Assembly: GCA_003973265.1 (NCBI GenBank)
Contig: QNYZ01000027.1
Coordinates: 1-44,616 of the forward strand
Length of the DNA: 44,616 bases
Direction: 5' to 3'
Origin: Deltaproteobacteria bacterium
GTDB lineage: Bacteria > Desulfobacterota > Desulfobacteria > Desulfobacterales > QNYZ01
The notes under the pieces are model-generated. The model was not told the origin of the DNA and did not search any database. It was given only the letters and a program-made list of their open reading frames with translations. Positions 1-7,448 of this stretch are shown here, in pieces; position 1 is the stretch's first letter, and the number at the start of each line of letters is the position of its first letter. The position numbers and the translations under genes were made by a program.

Positions 1-159
1 TTTATGATTATAAAATTAATTATCGTTGGGTCTACTGTATCTTCGGAACCTGGGTCCACCTCCTTTCAATAACAATTTCCGCGGTTACGGAAACCGTTTC
101 CATGTTAAACCGAGCCGAACGCTCCACATTCAACGCTAGAAACGGTTCCATGCGACTGC

Positions 160-1719
160 CTACTGTGCCACACAACTGCGAACATTCGTTTTTTCTGCGG
201 TCGGGACGGCCTTCCGGCCATCTTCCGTATCCGTATAATATCCACTGGGCGGTGCAAATCGAATCGTGGCGATCTTATTCTGAGTAAAGAAATCGATCCC
301 GTCGATCCCCTGCACCTTATCGGTTCCCAGGTGTGAATCCTTGATTCCGCCAAAGGGCAGATACGGATGCGGCGCGGGAACCCCCACGTTCACACCGATC
401 ATGCCCACATCCGCCTCGGATATGAATTTTTCAGCGTAAAATATGTTCTGGGTGAAAATACAGGCGCCGTTTCCAAATTCCTGGGCCCGGATCAGATCGA
501 GTACATCATCGATTCCGCTGATTTTCATCACTGAAACCACGGGGCCAAATATTTCTTCCTGGGCAATTCGCCGGCAAGGCGTCACATCGGCAAAAATAGT
601 GGGGCCAACGAAGTACCCGTTTTTATTCTTTTCCGGAACCTTCGGGTTGCGGCCATCCAGGACCAGCCGGGATCCGCCCTCAATTCCGATTTCAATATAA
701 TTTTCGATCTTCTGCCTGGCGGCAGCGGAAATGACCGGCCCCATGAACACATTTGAATCCATGGCATCGCCCACCACCACACTCTTTGACGCCTCAACCA
801 TTTTTTCAAGCAGGGAATCATACACTTCAGGCACAGCCGCCACGATTGAACCGGCCAGACAGCGTTGGCCAGCCGACCCGTAGCAGGAATTGATAAAATT
901 CTGAATGAAAATATCCGTCTGCACATCTTCCATGGCCACCAGGTAATTCTTGGCGCCGCCCAGAAGCATGGTGCGCTTGCCTCCCCGCCCACAGCCTTCG
1001 GCAATTTTTTTGGCCGTTGGCGTGGATCCCACCAGGCAGACGCCGGTCACTTTCGGGTGATCATACCAGACCTGGGGCACAGCCCGATTGCCGTGAATGA
1101 TATTGACGACGCCCTTGGGCAGATTGATATCGTTGAAGATATCGCCCATTTTCTGCATAAAATAGGGCGACTGGGTCGAAGGTTTAAACACAAAGGTATT
1201 TCCCACACCAATGGCAAACGGAATGAACCATCCAAAAACCAATGCCGGAAAATTAAACGGGGCCACACCGCCAAACACCCCCAGGGGCTGGCGAATCACC
1301 CGGCCGTTAATGTTTCCGGCAATGCCCTCAAGGGTTTCACCTTGAATCAGCGTGGGGATACTGCAGGCCGTTTCAATGATCTCAATAACCCGCTGAACTT
1401 CTCCCCGCGCTTCACTGATGTGCTTGGCCTGATCGATGGCGATGGCCAGCGCCAGTTCTTCGGCCCGTTCCTGCATGGCCGTACGTATGTCAAAAATGTA
1501 ATTCATCCGGCTGGAAATCGACATCCGCCGCCAACCGTCATATGCGGCATAGGACGACTCGACTGCGGCCGCCGACGTCTCGGGCCTGGAGAGCGGGACT
1601 TCACCAATCTGCTCTCCGGTAGAAGGGTTGTACAAGGGAACGGTTTCGACCCCGGTCTCTTCGACCCACTGCCCGTCAATATAATTTTTAATACTGATAA
1701 ATTCCTGTTCATTACCCAT
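160..1719 (-). CDS. mmsA: Methylmalonate-semialdehyde dehydrogenase (CoA-acylating)
   Basis: This aldehyde dehydrogenase superfamily enzyme of 519 residues is most like MmsA/IolA, which converts methylmalonate or malonate semialdehyde plus CoA and NAD to propionyl- or acetyl-CoA and CO2 in the cytoplasm (valine, thymine or inositol breakdown). Visible features are the oxyanion Asn in APFNFP (N155), the cofactor-side loop VGSTPTAKKIA, and the catalytic Cys287 in GSAGQRCLAGS, which is the MmsA-type context. The length fits the family, with a C-terminal extension of about 20 residues. The ATG start follows AAGGAG at 8 nt spacing. It is transcribed away from parA and sits alone in the window, so its pathway partners are not visible. 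Another CoA-acylating aldehyde dehydrogenase is possible. Confidence 0.88.
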   Translation of the reverse strand: MGNEQEFISIKNYIDGQWVEETGVETVPLYNPSTGEQIGEVPLSRPETSAAAVESSYAAYDGWRRMSISSRMNYIFDIRTAMQERAEELALAIAIDQAKHISEARGEVQRVIEIIETACSIPTLIQGETLEGIAGNINGRVIRQPLGVFGGVAPFNFPALVFGWFIPFAIGVGNTFVFKPSTQSPYFMQKMGDIFNDINLPKGVVNIIHGNRAVPQVWYDHPKVTGVCLVGSTPTAKKIAEGCGRGGKRTMLLGGAKNYLVAMEDVQTDIFIQNFINSCYGSAGQRCLAGSIVAAVPEVYDSLLEKMVEASKSVVVGDAMDSNVFMGPVISAAARQKIENYIEIGIEGGSRLVLDGRNPKVPEKNKNGYFVGPTIFADVTPCRRIAQEEIFGPVVSVMKISGIDDVLDLIRAQEFGNGACIFTQNIFYAEKFISEADVGMIGVNVGVPAPHPYLPFGGIKDSHLGTDKVQGIDGIDFFTQNKIATIRFAPPSGYYTDTEDGRKAVPTAEKTNVRSCVAQ

Positions 1720-1948
1720 TTTTATCTCCTTTTAACGGTTGCATGTATGTGGAAGTGGCCACGATTGTGGCGACGGCGATAAAAACTTACAGTCTTTCGA
1801 TTCAAAAACTTAGTTCCCTTGAATCCTATCAAGATCCATGCCATCTGCGGAATAAATACGCCATAACCAATTGCCATGTCATTTCAAATAGATATAATCG
1901 TCATCCTGACGCATATAATAAAAATAATTTGCGGCACGAACAGACAAT

Positions 1949-1965
1949 TGTTACAATTTGTAACA
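1949..1965. promoter_or_regulatory. Perfect 17-bp palindrome, operator-like (site 1)
   Basis: TGTTACAA-T-TTGTAACA is an inverted repeat with two perfect 8-bp arms around a single central base. It lies about 230 bp upstream of the mmsA start and 275 bp upstream of parA. The form suits a dimeric helix-turn-helix regulator. The regulator is unknown; none is encoded next to the site. Confidence 0.5.
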
Positions 1966-2020
1966 CTCGTCCCTTTTAAATAAGACCGGTAAACCCTTTC
2001 GCCATCGCCTCGCTCTATAT

Positions 2021-2036
2021 ATAACCACGTGAAATA
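2021..2036. promoter_or_regulatory. Weak parS-like half site
   Basis: The 16-mer shares its central and right part (CACGTGAAA) with the widely conserved chromosomal parS consensus TGTTTCACGTGAAACA, giving 10 of 16 matches, but the left half is poor. It lies about 200 bp upstream of parA, a normal place for a parS. It could equally be a chance CACGTG. Confidence 0.22.
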
Positions 2037-2108
2037 ACGTTTATTTAATAATTTAAGGTATAAACTTTTCCGACAAAGGCACCCCGCCCTGGCAGCGGCT
2101 GTCGCAAT

Positions 2109-2132
2109 GTTACATTTTGTAACTATGTAACA
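2109..2132. promoter_or_regulatory. Operator-like palindrome cluster (site 2)
   Basis: Three half sites occur in 24 bp: TGTTACAT, TTTGTAACT and ATGTAACA. The first two form a 17-mer matching site 1 (1949-1965) at 15 of 17 positions; the outer two form a perfect 8-bp inverted repeat with an 8-bp spacer. It lies about 107 bp upstream of the parA start, suitable for control of the par operon or cooperative looping with site 1, 160 bp away. Confidence 0.5.
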
Positions 2133-2238
2133 GCCTGCCTCTTCAAATATGCCTGTATTCGACTTCAATATAAACGGAGTTAGTCAGAGGCAGCCAATCC
2201 ATCTTTTCAATTTACATGACATATGTTAGGGTGCGTTC

Positions 2239-3033
2239 ATGACTAACAAAATATGCATCACGAACCAGAAAGGCGGCGTGGGAAAAACGACGACGGCCAT
2301 CAATCTGGCCGCGTCTCTGGCCGTGGCAGAGAAGAAAACACTACTGGTGGACTGTGACCCTCAGGGTAATGCGACGACCGGTATGGGTGTGGATAAAAGC
2401 CAGCTGCAGCAGACATTATACCACGGTATGATCGGTGAAGCCCGGGCTGAAAACCTGCTGCTCAATACACCCATCGACACCCTGAAAGTATTGCCGGCCC
2501 GGGTGGAGCTGATCGGTTTCGAAGTTGAAATGATGGATCGCGCCGAACGCAACATGGCTCTTAAAACAATGTTGACTGCGATCGAACCGGATTTCGATTA
2601 CATCATCATCGATTGCCCGCCCTCTTTGAGTTTATTGACGGTTAATGCACTGGCGGCGGCCGATGCCATGTTAATCCCCCTCCAATGTGAATTTTATGCA
2701 CTCGAAGGGCTGGGGCAGCTGCTCGATACCTACAAACGGATCCGGAAGCGGATCAATCCGCACCTGTCGATTGCCGGTATCCTTTTAACCATGTTTGATA
2801 AACGGACCAACCTGGCCCGGCAGGTGGCCGATGAAGCCAATCAGCATTTTCCAAATATTGTTTACAAAACAAAAATTCCAAGAAATGTCCGTCTGGGAGA
2901 AGCACCGAGTTTCGGCAAGCCGATCTTGTTATACGACGCCATGTCTCCCGGTGCACGCAGCTATATTCAACTGGCCGGTGAAATCCTGGATGGACATTCA
3001 TCCGCCCCCGGACGATCTACCCGCATCCACTGA
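2239..3033 (+). CDS. parA: ParA/Soj chromosome-partitioning ATPase
   Basis: ParA is a deviant-Walker ATPase that dimerises with ATP, binds DNA non-specifically and moves ParB-parS complexes to segregate replicated origins. At 264 residues it is the short Soj type, without the N-terminal DNA-binding domain of plasmid ParA. The signature NQKGGVGKTT (P-loop residues 11-18, both lysines present) is followed by VDCDPQGN and IIIDCPPSLS (Walker B) and LIPLQCEFYALEGL. It begins a run with parB (27-nt gap), NYN, DUF3842, CooT and IspH-UbiA genes. The palindromes upstream are the only visible candidates for regulation. Confidence 0.95.
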   Translation: MTNKICITNQKGGVGKTTTAINLAASLAVAEKKTLLVDCDPQGNATTGMGVDKSQLQQTLYHGMIGEARAENLLLNTPIDTLKVLPARVELIGFEVEMMDRAERNMALKTMLTAIEPDFDYIIIDCPPSLSLLTVNALAAADAMLIPLQCEFYALEGLGQLLDTYKRIRKRINPHLSIAGILLTMFDKRTNLARQVADEANQHFPNIVYKTKIPRNVRLGEAPSFGKPILLYDAMSPGARSYIQLAGEILDGHSSAPGRSTRIH

Positions 3034-3060
3034 CAAAAAAAGACGATTAGATAAAAACCC

Positions 3061-3960
3061 ATGGGAACTAAAAAAGCACGAAACACACCACCGTCGCCGG
3101 TAAAAAAACGCAAAAAAATCGCACTGGGAAAGGGAATTGACGCGCTCATTCCCGGTTTTTCCGAAGATGATGCCCGGGGGCCGGATTTTTTCCTGTGCGC
3201 CATCGACCGGATCCACCCCAACCGGTACCAGCCCCGCAAACATTTTAATGATGAGGAGCTGGCTGACCTGGCCCGATCCATCGAAGAACAGGGGGTTCTG
3301 CAACCGTTGCTGGTACGGGCCGATACCATTGATTTTGAATTGATCGCCGGGGAACGACGCCTGCGGGCGGCCAAGTTGGCCGGTCTGACCCAGGTGCCGG
3401 TCATTGTCAAAGATATTTCCGACCAAGAGCTGCTCCAGGTGGCGATCGTGGAGAATATCCAGCGTGAGGATTTGAATCCGCTGGAAGAAGCGGATGCCTA
3501 TTATCAGCTGATGACCGAATTCGACCTGACTCAGGATCAAACGGCTGACCGGGTGGGAAAAAGCCGTTCCGCCGTGGCTAATTTTTTGCGGTTGCGGCAG
3601 CTGTCCGGCAAAATCAAGGCCAGCCTGGCCGATGGCCGTCTGCGCATGGGGCATGCCCGTGCGCTTCTGTCCATTGAAAACACGGCCCTGCGAGAAAAAG
3701 CCTGGCAGGTGATACTGAAAAAACGGCTTTCCGTTCGAAATACCGAACGACTGGTGAAACAGCTGAAACGGCAAAAGCCCACGTCCAGACGCCCGGTTTC
3801 CGATCCGGACCGCATCTATTTTGACGGGCTGGCCGAAGGGCTTTCACGGGATCTGGGAACGAAGGTAAAGATTGACCGACGGGGAAAAAAGGGTGCCGTC
3901 ACAATCGAGTTTTACAGCGATGATGATCTCGACCGGTTGATCGAAATACTCAGGCGATAG
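3061..3960 (+). CDS. parB: ParB/Spo0J chromosome-partitioning protein
   Basis: ParB is a CTP-dependent clamp that loads at parS and spreads along DNA to form the partition complex moved by ParA. The 299-residue protein starts with a basic tail and the GKGIDALIP box that stimulates ParA-type ATPases. It continues with the nucleotide-binding GERRLRAAK (97-105), the ENIQREDLNP segment, a helix-turn-helix (TADRVGKSRSAVANFLRL) and a C-terminal dimerisation region. The length and order are typical. No strong ribosome site precedes the ATG, so translation may be coupled to parA. A clean parS was not found in the window. Confidence 0.95.
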   Translation: MGTKKARNTPPSPVKKRKKIALGKGIDALIPGFSEDDARGPDFFLCAIDRIHPNRYQPRKHFNDEELADLARSIEEQGVLQPLLVRADTIDFELIAGERRLRAAKLAGLTQVPVIVKDISDQELLQVAIVENIQREDLNPLEEADAYYQLMTEFDLTQDQTADRVGKSRSAVANFLRLRQLSGKIKASLADGRLRMGHARALLSIENTALREKAWQVILKKRLSVRNTERLVKQLKRQKPTSRRPVSDPDRIYFDGLAEGLSRDLGTKVKIDRRGKKGAVTIEFYSDDDLDRLIEILRR

Positions 3961-3964
3961 GTTC

Positions 3965-4489
3965 ATGGCGATCCACATCATTATCGACGGTTATAATTTA
4001 ATCCGCCAGTCTGACACCCTGGCCGCGCTGGACCAGCAGGATATCGAGTTTGGCCGACACGCCCTGATCGATCGCCTGGCGGCGTATAAAAAGCTGCGCG
4101 GACATAAAATCACCGTTGTTTTTGACGGCCATGGCACGCCGCCGGTCATGGGGGTTCGGCGCGAGCGGATCAAAGGCATCGAGGTTGTTTTTTCGCGCCG
4201 GGGTGAAACCGCCGATGCCGTCATTATCCGGATGGCGGCAAAAGAAAGGGAACGCGGAGTCGTCGTGACATCGGATCGGGAAATCCTGCGGGCGGCCTCG
4301 TCTCAGATGGCGACGGTCATTGATTCTCCGGCATTTGAGGAAAAACTGGAAATGGCCGAATACTTTACTTTAAAAGGTGGGGAGGAGGAAAGCTCCCGTG
4401 CATGGATTCCCACCACCCGGAAAAAAGGGCCGCGCAAGCGATTGCCCCGGAAAGCCCGCCGAAGCCGGCGCAAAACCCGGCATTTATGA
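3965..4489 (+). CDS. NYN-domain (YacP/Rae1-like) endoribonuclease
   Basis: The 174-residue protein has the PIN-like NYN fold: IIIDGYNLI (D8), VVFDGHG (D54), ETADAVI (D84) and VVTSDREI (D104) supply the acidic metal-binding site expected of an RNase. B. subtilis YacP/Rae1 cleaves mRNA in ribosomes. The last 25 residues are almost wholly Arg/Lys, consistent with RNA or ribosome binding. The start lies 4 nt after the parB stop, so it is surely co-transcribed. The RNA target is unknown; activity is inferred from the conserved acids. Confidence 0.82.
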   Translation: MAIHIIIDGYNLIRQSDTLAALDQQDIEFGRHALIDRLAAYKKLRGHKITVVFDGHGTPPVMGVRRERIKGIEVVFSRRGETADAVIIRMAAKERERGVVVTSDREILRAASSQMATVIDSPAFEEKLEMAEYFTLKGGEEESSRAWIPTTRKKGPRKRLPRKARRSRRKTRHL

Positions 4490-4544
4490 CCCGCTGCTGC
4501 ATATTGTACCGGTGGCTGTTTAAACGTGCATAAAAATAAACGCC

Positions 4545-4976
4545 ATGAATAGTCAAATTAAAAAAATATGCGTCATTGACGGCCAGGGCGGTGGAATCGG
4601 CAGTCATGTAATCAAGCAGTTGAGGCACTGTTTCCAGGAGACGATTGAAGTGATTGCCCTGGGAACCAACGCCATCGCCACGACTCAGATGCTGAAGGCA
4701 CGGGCCAACCGGGGGGCATCCGGGGAAAACGCCATTGTCCAGACGGTTAAAGGCGCCGATATCATCATCGGCCCCATCGGTATCATTATGGCCCATGCCA
4801 TGATGGGCGAAGTAACACCCGCCATGGCCGAGGCGATTGCCGCCAGTCCAGCCCGAAAATTTCTCATTCCCTTAACCCGGGAAAATATTGTCATCCCGGG
4901 CGTTTTGTCCCTGCCTTTACCTGTACTGGTCGAAACGATGATTGACGAAGCGATCAAACCATTTTTAGGAGAATAA
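4545..4976 (+). CDS. DUF3842 family protein
   Basis: This 143-residue protein matches what I recall of DUF3842: it opens with a Rossmann-like CVIDGQGGGIGSHVIKQL, has a central hydrophobic GADIIIGPIGIIMAHAMMGE and ends in a PLPVLVETMIDEAI helix. The glycine-rich start suggests nucleotide binding, but no activity is established. It is followed 3 nt later by the CooT-type gene, a pairing I recall from anaerobes with nickel or CO/corrinoid enzymes, so a role in metal-site maturation is possible but unproven. Confidence 0.75.
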   Translation: MNSQIKKICVIDGQGGGIGSHVIKQLRHCFQETIEVIALGTNAIATTQMLKARANRGASGENAIVQTVKGADIIIGPIGIIMAHAMMGEVTPAMAEAIAASPARKFLIPLTRENIVIPGVLSLPLPVLVETMIDEAIKPFLGE

Positions 4977-4979
4977 ACC

Positions 4980-5171
4980 ATGTGTGAAGCCAATGCCTAT
5001 CTGATTGACGGCGGTAATGAAACACTGTTCATGGAAGCGGTTGACACCGTCGAACCCGAAGGAGACGGGCTGCGTCTGATCAGTATTTTCGGCGAACAAA
5101 AGTTTATCAATGCCCGGATTCAGGCCCTTTCCCTGGTGGACCATAAAGTCTTTTTAAAATCCAGCGAATAA
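4980..5171 (+). CDS. CooT-family nickel-binding protein
   Basis: This is a 63-residue protein of the CooT family, small dimeric Ni(II)-binding proteins first tied to CO dehydrogenase maturation. The hallmark is the N-terminal MCEANAYL with Cys2 as the metal ligand; the rest predicts short beta strands (ETLFMEAVDTV, LRLISIFGEQKFI, LSLVDHKVFL). AGGAG lies about 7 nt upstream of the ATG. It follows DUF3842 directly. No CO dehydrogenase genes are in the window, so its client is unknown. Confidence 0.8.
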   Translation: MCEANAYLIDGGNETLFMEAVDTVEPEGDGLRLISIFGEQKFINARIQALSLVDHKVFLKSSE

Positions 5172-5210
5172 CAGCCGTCTGAAATTGAACAGGATACGAC
5201 AGATCGATCC

Positions 5211-6941
5211 ATGAAAATCACCATTGCCAAAACCGCCGGATTCTGCATGGGCGTTCGCCGCGCTGTGGAAATGGTGCTTGATACGCCATCCAAATACAAC
5301 AGCCCCATCTACACCTTCGGCCCCCTGATTCATAACCCCCAGGTGCTTGATCTATTGTCGGAAAAGGGGATCACCACCCTGACCAAAGTACCCGATCATG
5401 GCGAGGGCACCATTTTGATTCGTGCGCACGGGGTTCCCCCCGAAACAAAAGATCAACTCTCCCGGGCAGGCTTCACCGTTCTCGATGCCACCTGCCCCCG
5501 GGTAATACGGGTCCAGGTGATTATCAGAAAACATACCCGCAAAGGGTATACCACGATCATCGTGGGAAACCGCAACCACCCGGAAGTGGTCGGCTTGCTC
5601 GGGTATGCCGGTCAAAACGGCTATGTGATTGCCGGCACCGAGGAGTTGAAAGCGCTGCCGGTTTTTGACCAGGCCATCATCGTCGCCCAGACCACCCAGA
5701 ATCAGCAGTTGTACGAGCAGATCACCCGGTGGACCGGCAAACACCGCGCACATTACAAAATATTCAACACGATCTGTAATTCAACGTCACGGCGCCAGAT
5801 CGAAGTAAAGGAGCTGGCCCACCGGTCGGACGCCATCGTCGTTGTCGGCGGCAGGGAAAGCGGCAATACCCGCCGGCTGGCCGAAATCGTCAGAGAAACC
5901 GGAAAACCGGCTTTCCAGGTTGAATCGGAAACGGATTTAAACCTTGCCGATTTTGGTTCCCTGAACAGGGTCGGCATTACCGCCGGCGCCTCTACCCCAA
6001 ACTGGGTTCTCAGACGCGTTTTCCGGACGCTGGACAAAGAATCGATCACCAAGGGCCGGGCATTGCACCGCGCTTTTTTCACGCTGCGCCGGGCACTTTT
6101 GTTAACCAACATCTATGTCGCTTTAGGGGCCGGATCGCTCTGCTTTGCCTGTGCCGAGCTTCAGGGCTTCTACGATCATTTCTCCACGGTGCTGGTCACC
6201 ATGCTCTATGTCTTTTCCATGCATATCATGAACAACCTGATTGGCGCGAAAGCCGACCGCTTCAACGATCCGGGCCGCGCCCATTTTTATCAGAAATATA
6301 AACTGCCCCTGGTACTTTTAGCCATTATGGCCGGAGGTTACGGCCTTATCATTGCGGCCACCATGGGCGTATTACCGTTTACCGTCCTGCTCCTGATGAG
6401 CCTGCTCGGTCTATCGTACAACCTTCCGTTATTGCCGGATATTTTTACAAAGGGACGGTATCGGAGCATTCGGGATATTCCCGGTTCCAAAACCGTATTG
6501 ATCGCCATTGCCTGGGGCGTGGCTACGGCTGTTTTTCCCGCACTGGTCCACATTAACGGTATCAGCCCGGCAACCGTCGTTGTCTTTTTCTGGTCCACGG
6601 CCCTGGTTTTTGCCCGGACTGCTTTTTTTGATATTCTCGACATGCAGGGCGACCGGATCGTGGGTCGGGAAACAATCCCCCTGCTGTTCGGAGAGCAGGC
6701 AACCACCCGTTTTTTGAAACTGATTTTAACCATTTCACCACTGGTACTGATCTTTTCTGCTGCCATTTCCCTGGTGACCAGCCTGGCCGTGGGCCTAACC
6801 GTCAGCCCGGTATTTTTGTATCTGGTCATCGCCTTTCACGAGAAAGGCCACATGCTGCCCGGTATTCGACTGGAGTTTCTGGTTGAGAGCGGCTTCATTC
6901 TGGCAGGACTGATCACCCTGACCTGGATGGTGTTTAATTAA
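5211..6941 (+). CDS. ispH: IspH (HMBPP reductase) fused to a UbiA-type prenyltransferase domain
   Basis: Residues 1-275 are 4-hydroxy-3-methylbut-2-enyl diphosphate reductase, the last MEP-pathway enzyme making IPP and DMAPP. The three [4Fe-4S] ligands are C12 (GFCMGV), C95 (DATCP) and C189 (TICNST), and substrate-site H123/E125 sit in NHPEVVG. Residues 285-576 form a membrane domain of about eight to nine helices resembling UbiA prenyltransferases. The second aspartate motif is complete (D474-D477-D481, then GRETIP), but the first is N341-G345-D349, with glycine where the first Asp is expected. IspH usually has about 310 residues and stands alone. The fusion could link isoprenoid supply to lipid or quinone prenylation; the acceptor is unknown. 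An Smr gene follows by 1 nt. Confidence 0.9.
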   Translation: MKITIAKTAGFCMGVRRAVEMVLDTPSKYNSPIYTFGPLIHNPQVLDLLSEKGITTLTKVPDHGEGTILIRAHGVPPETKDQLSRAGFTVLDATCPRVIRVQVIIRKHTRKGYTTIIVGNRNHPEVVGLLGYAGQNGYVIAGTEELKALPVFDQAIIVAQTTQNQQLYEQITRWTGKHRAHYKIFNTICNSTSRRQIEVKELAHRSDAIVVVGGRESGNTRRLAEIVRETGKPAFQVESETDLNLADFGSLNRVGITAGASTPNWVLRRVFRTLDKESITKGRALHRAFFTLRRALLLTNIYVALGAGSLCFACAELQGFYDHFSTVLVTMLYVFSMHIMNNLIGAKADRFNDPGRAHFYQKYKLPLVLLAIMAGGYGLIIAATMGVLPFTVLLLMSLLGLSYNLPLLPDIFTKGRYRSIRDIPGSKTVLIAIAWGVATAVFPALVHINGISPATVVVFFWSTALVFARTAFFDILDMQGDRIVGRETIPLLFGEQATTRFLKLILTISPLVLIFSAAISLVTSLAVGLTVSPVFLYLVIAFHEKGHMLPGIRLEFLVESGFILAGLITLTWMVFN

Positions 6942-6942
6942 T

Positions 6943-7227
6943 ATGGAACCGGTAATCCTCGACATCACGGATGTCCTCGATCTGCACACATTCCAGCCCC
7001 GGGATGTTCCCGATCTGATTGACGACTATCTGACAGCCTGTGTTGAAAAAGGGCTCCACTCGGTCCGGATCATCCACGGCAAGGGAACCGGTATCATGAA
7101 AGCACGGGTCCGCCGGATCCTGGCCCGCCACGCCCGGGTAGAAAGTTTTACGGATGCACCATTGGCGAGTGGGGGATGGGGGGCCACGCTGGTACAGCTT
7201 TATCCTGAGGCGGCATCAACCGGGTGA
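6943..7227 (+). CDS. Smr-domain protein
   Basis: This 94-residue protein is a stand-alone Smr domain as found at the C-terminus of MutS2, where it acts as a nuclease or nucleic-acid-binding module. The two conserved motifs are present: LDLHTFQP near residue 13 and the core RIIHGKGTG near 43-51, followed by the VESFTDAP and GGWGATLVQL strands. It begins 1 nt after the IspH-UbiA stop and is the last gene of the run that begins with parA. A specific substrate cannot be assigned. Confidence 0.82.
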   Translation: MEPVILDITDVLDLHTFQPRDVPDLIDDYLTACVEKGLHSVRIIHGKGTGIMKARVRRILARHARVESFTDAPLASGGWGATLVQLYPEAASTG

Positions 7228-7267
7228 CCGGTGCAAACAAGCGGCCGGCAGTGTCCGGGGCAAGACG

Positions 7268-7365
7268 CCTGGATACGAAAACCTGGATATGAAAACCTGG
7301 ACATGAAAACCTGGACATGAAAACCTGGATACGAAAGTCAGGATACGAAAACCTGGTGGATACGG
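7268..7365. repeat. 14-bp tandem minisatellite, seven units
   Basis: Units of CCTGGAYAYGAAAA start at 7268, 7282, 7296, 7310, 7324, 7338 and 7352, an exact 14-bp period with T/C variation at the two Y positions and more decay in the last two copies. They fill the gap between the Smr gene and the transporter. The period is not a multiple of three and no convincing protein reads through, so it is not a protein repeat. Confidence 0.85.
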
Positions 7366-7448
7366 CGCCTGGACGCGGGAAGGCAGGGCTCGACATATGG
7401 ATCGATAACCGAACGTTGACCTGAATTTACAATAAACGGGATAATAGC

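Larger units (their letters stand above)
1720..2238. other. Divergent intergenic region mmsA/parA (519 bp)
   Basis: This AT-rich spacer separates two divergent genes and holds no convincing gene; the open frames in it are short and resemble nothing I know. It contains two related palindromes built on TGTTACA/TGTAACA half sites and one parS-like half site, each listed separately. It should carry the promoters for both mmsA and the parA operon, but I see no clear sigma-70 pair to assign. Confidence 0.6.

Noticed and set aside
89..101. GGAAACCGTTTCC palindrome downstream of mmsA, with a related GAAACGGTTCC at 139-149
   Set aside because: It resembles a LacI-type operator but no promoter or neighbouring gene is visible at the window edge, and a one-base loop cannot make a terminator.
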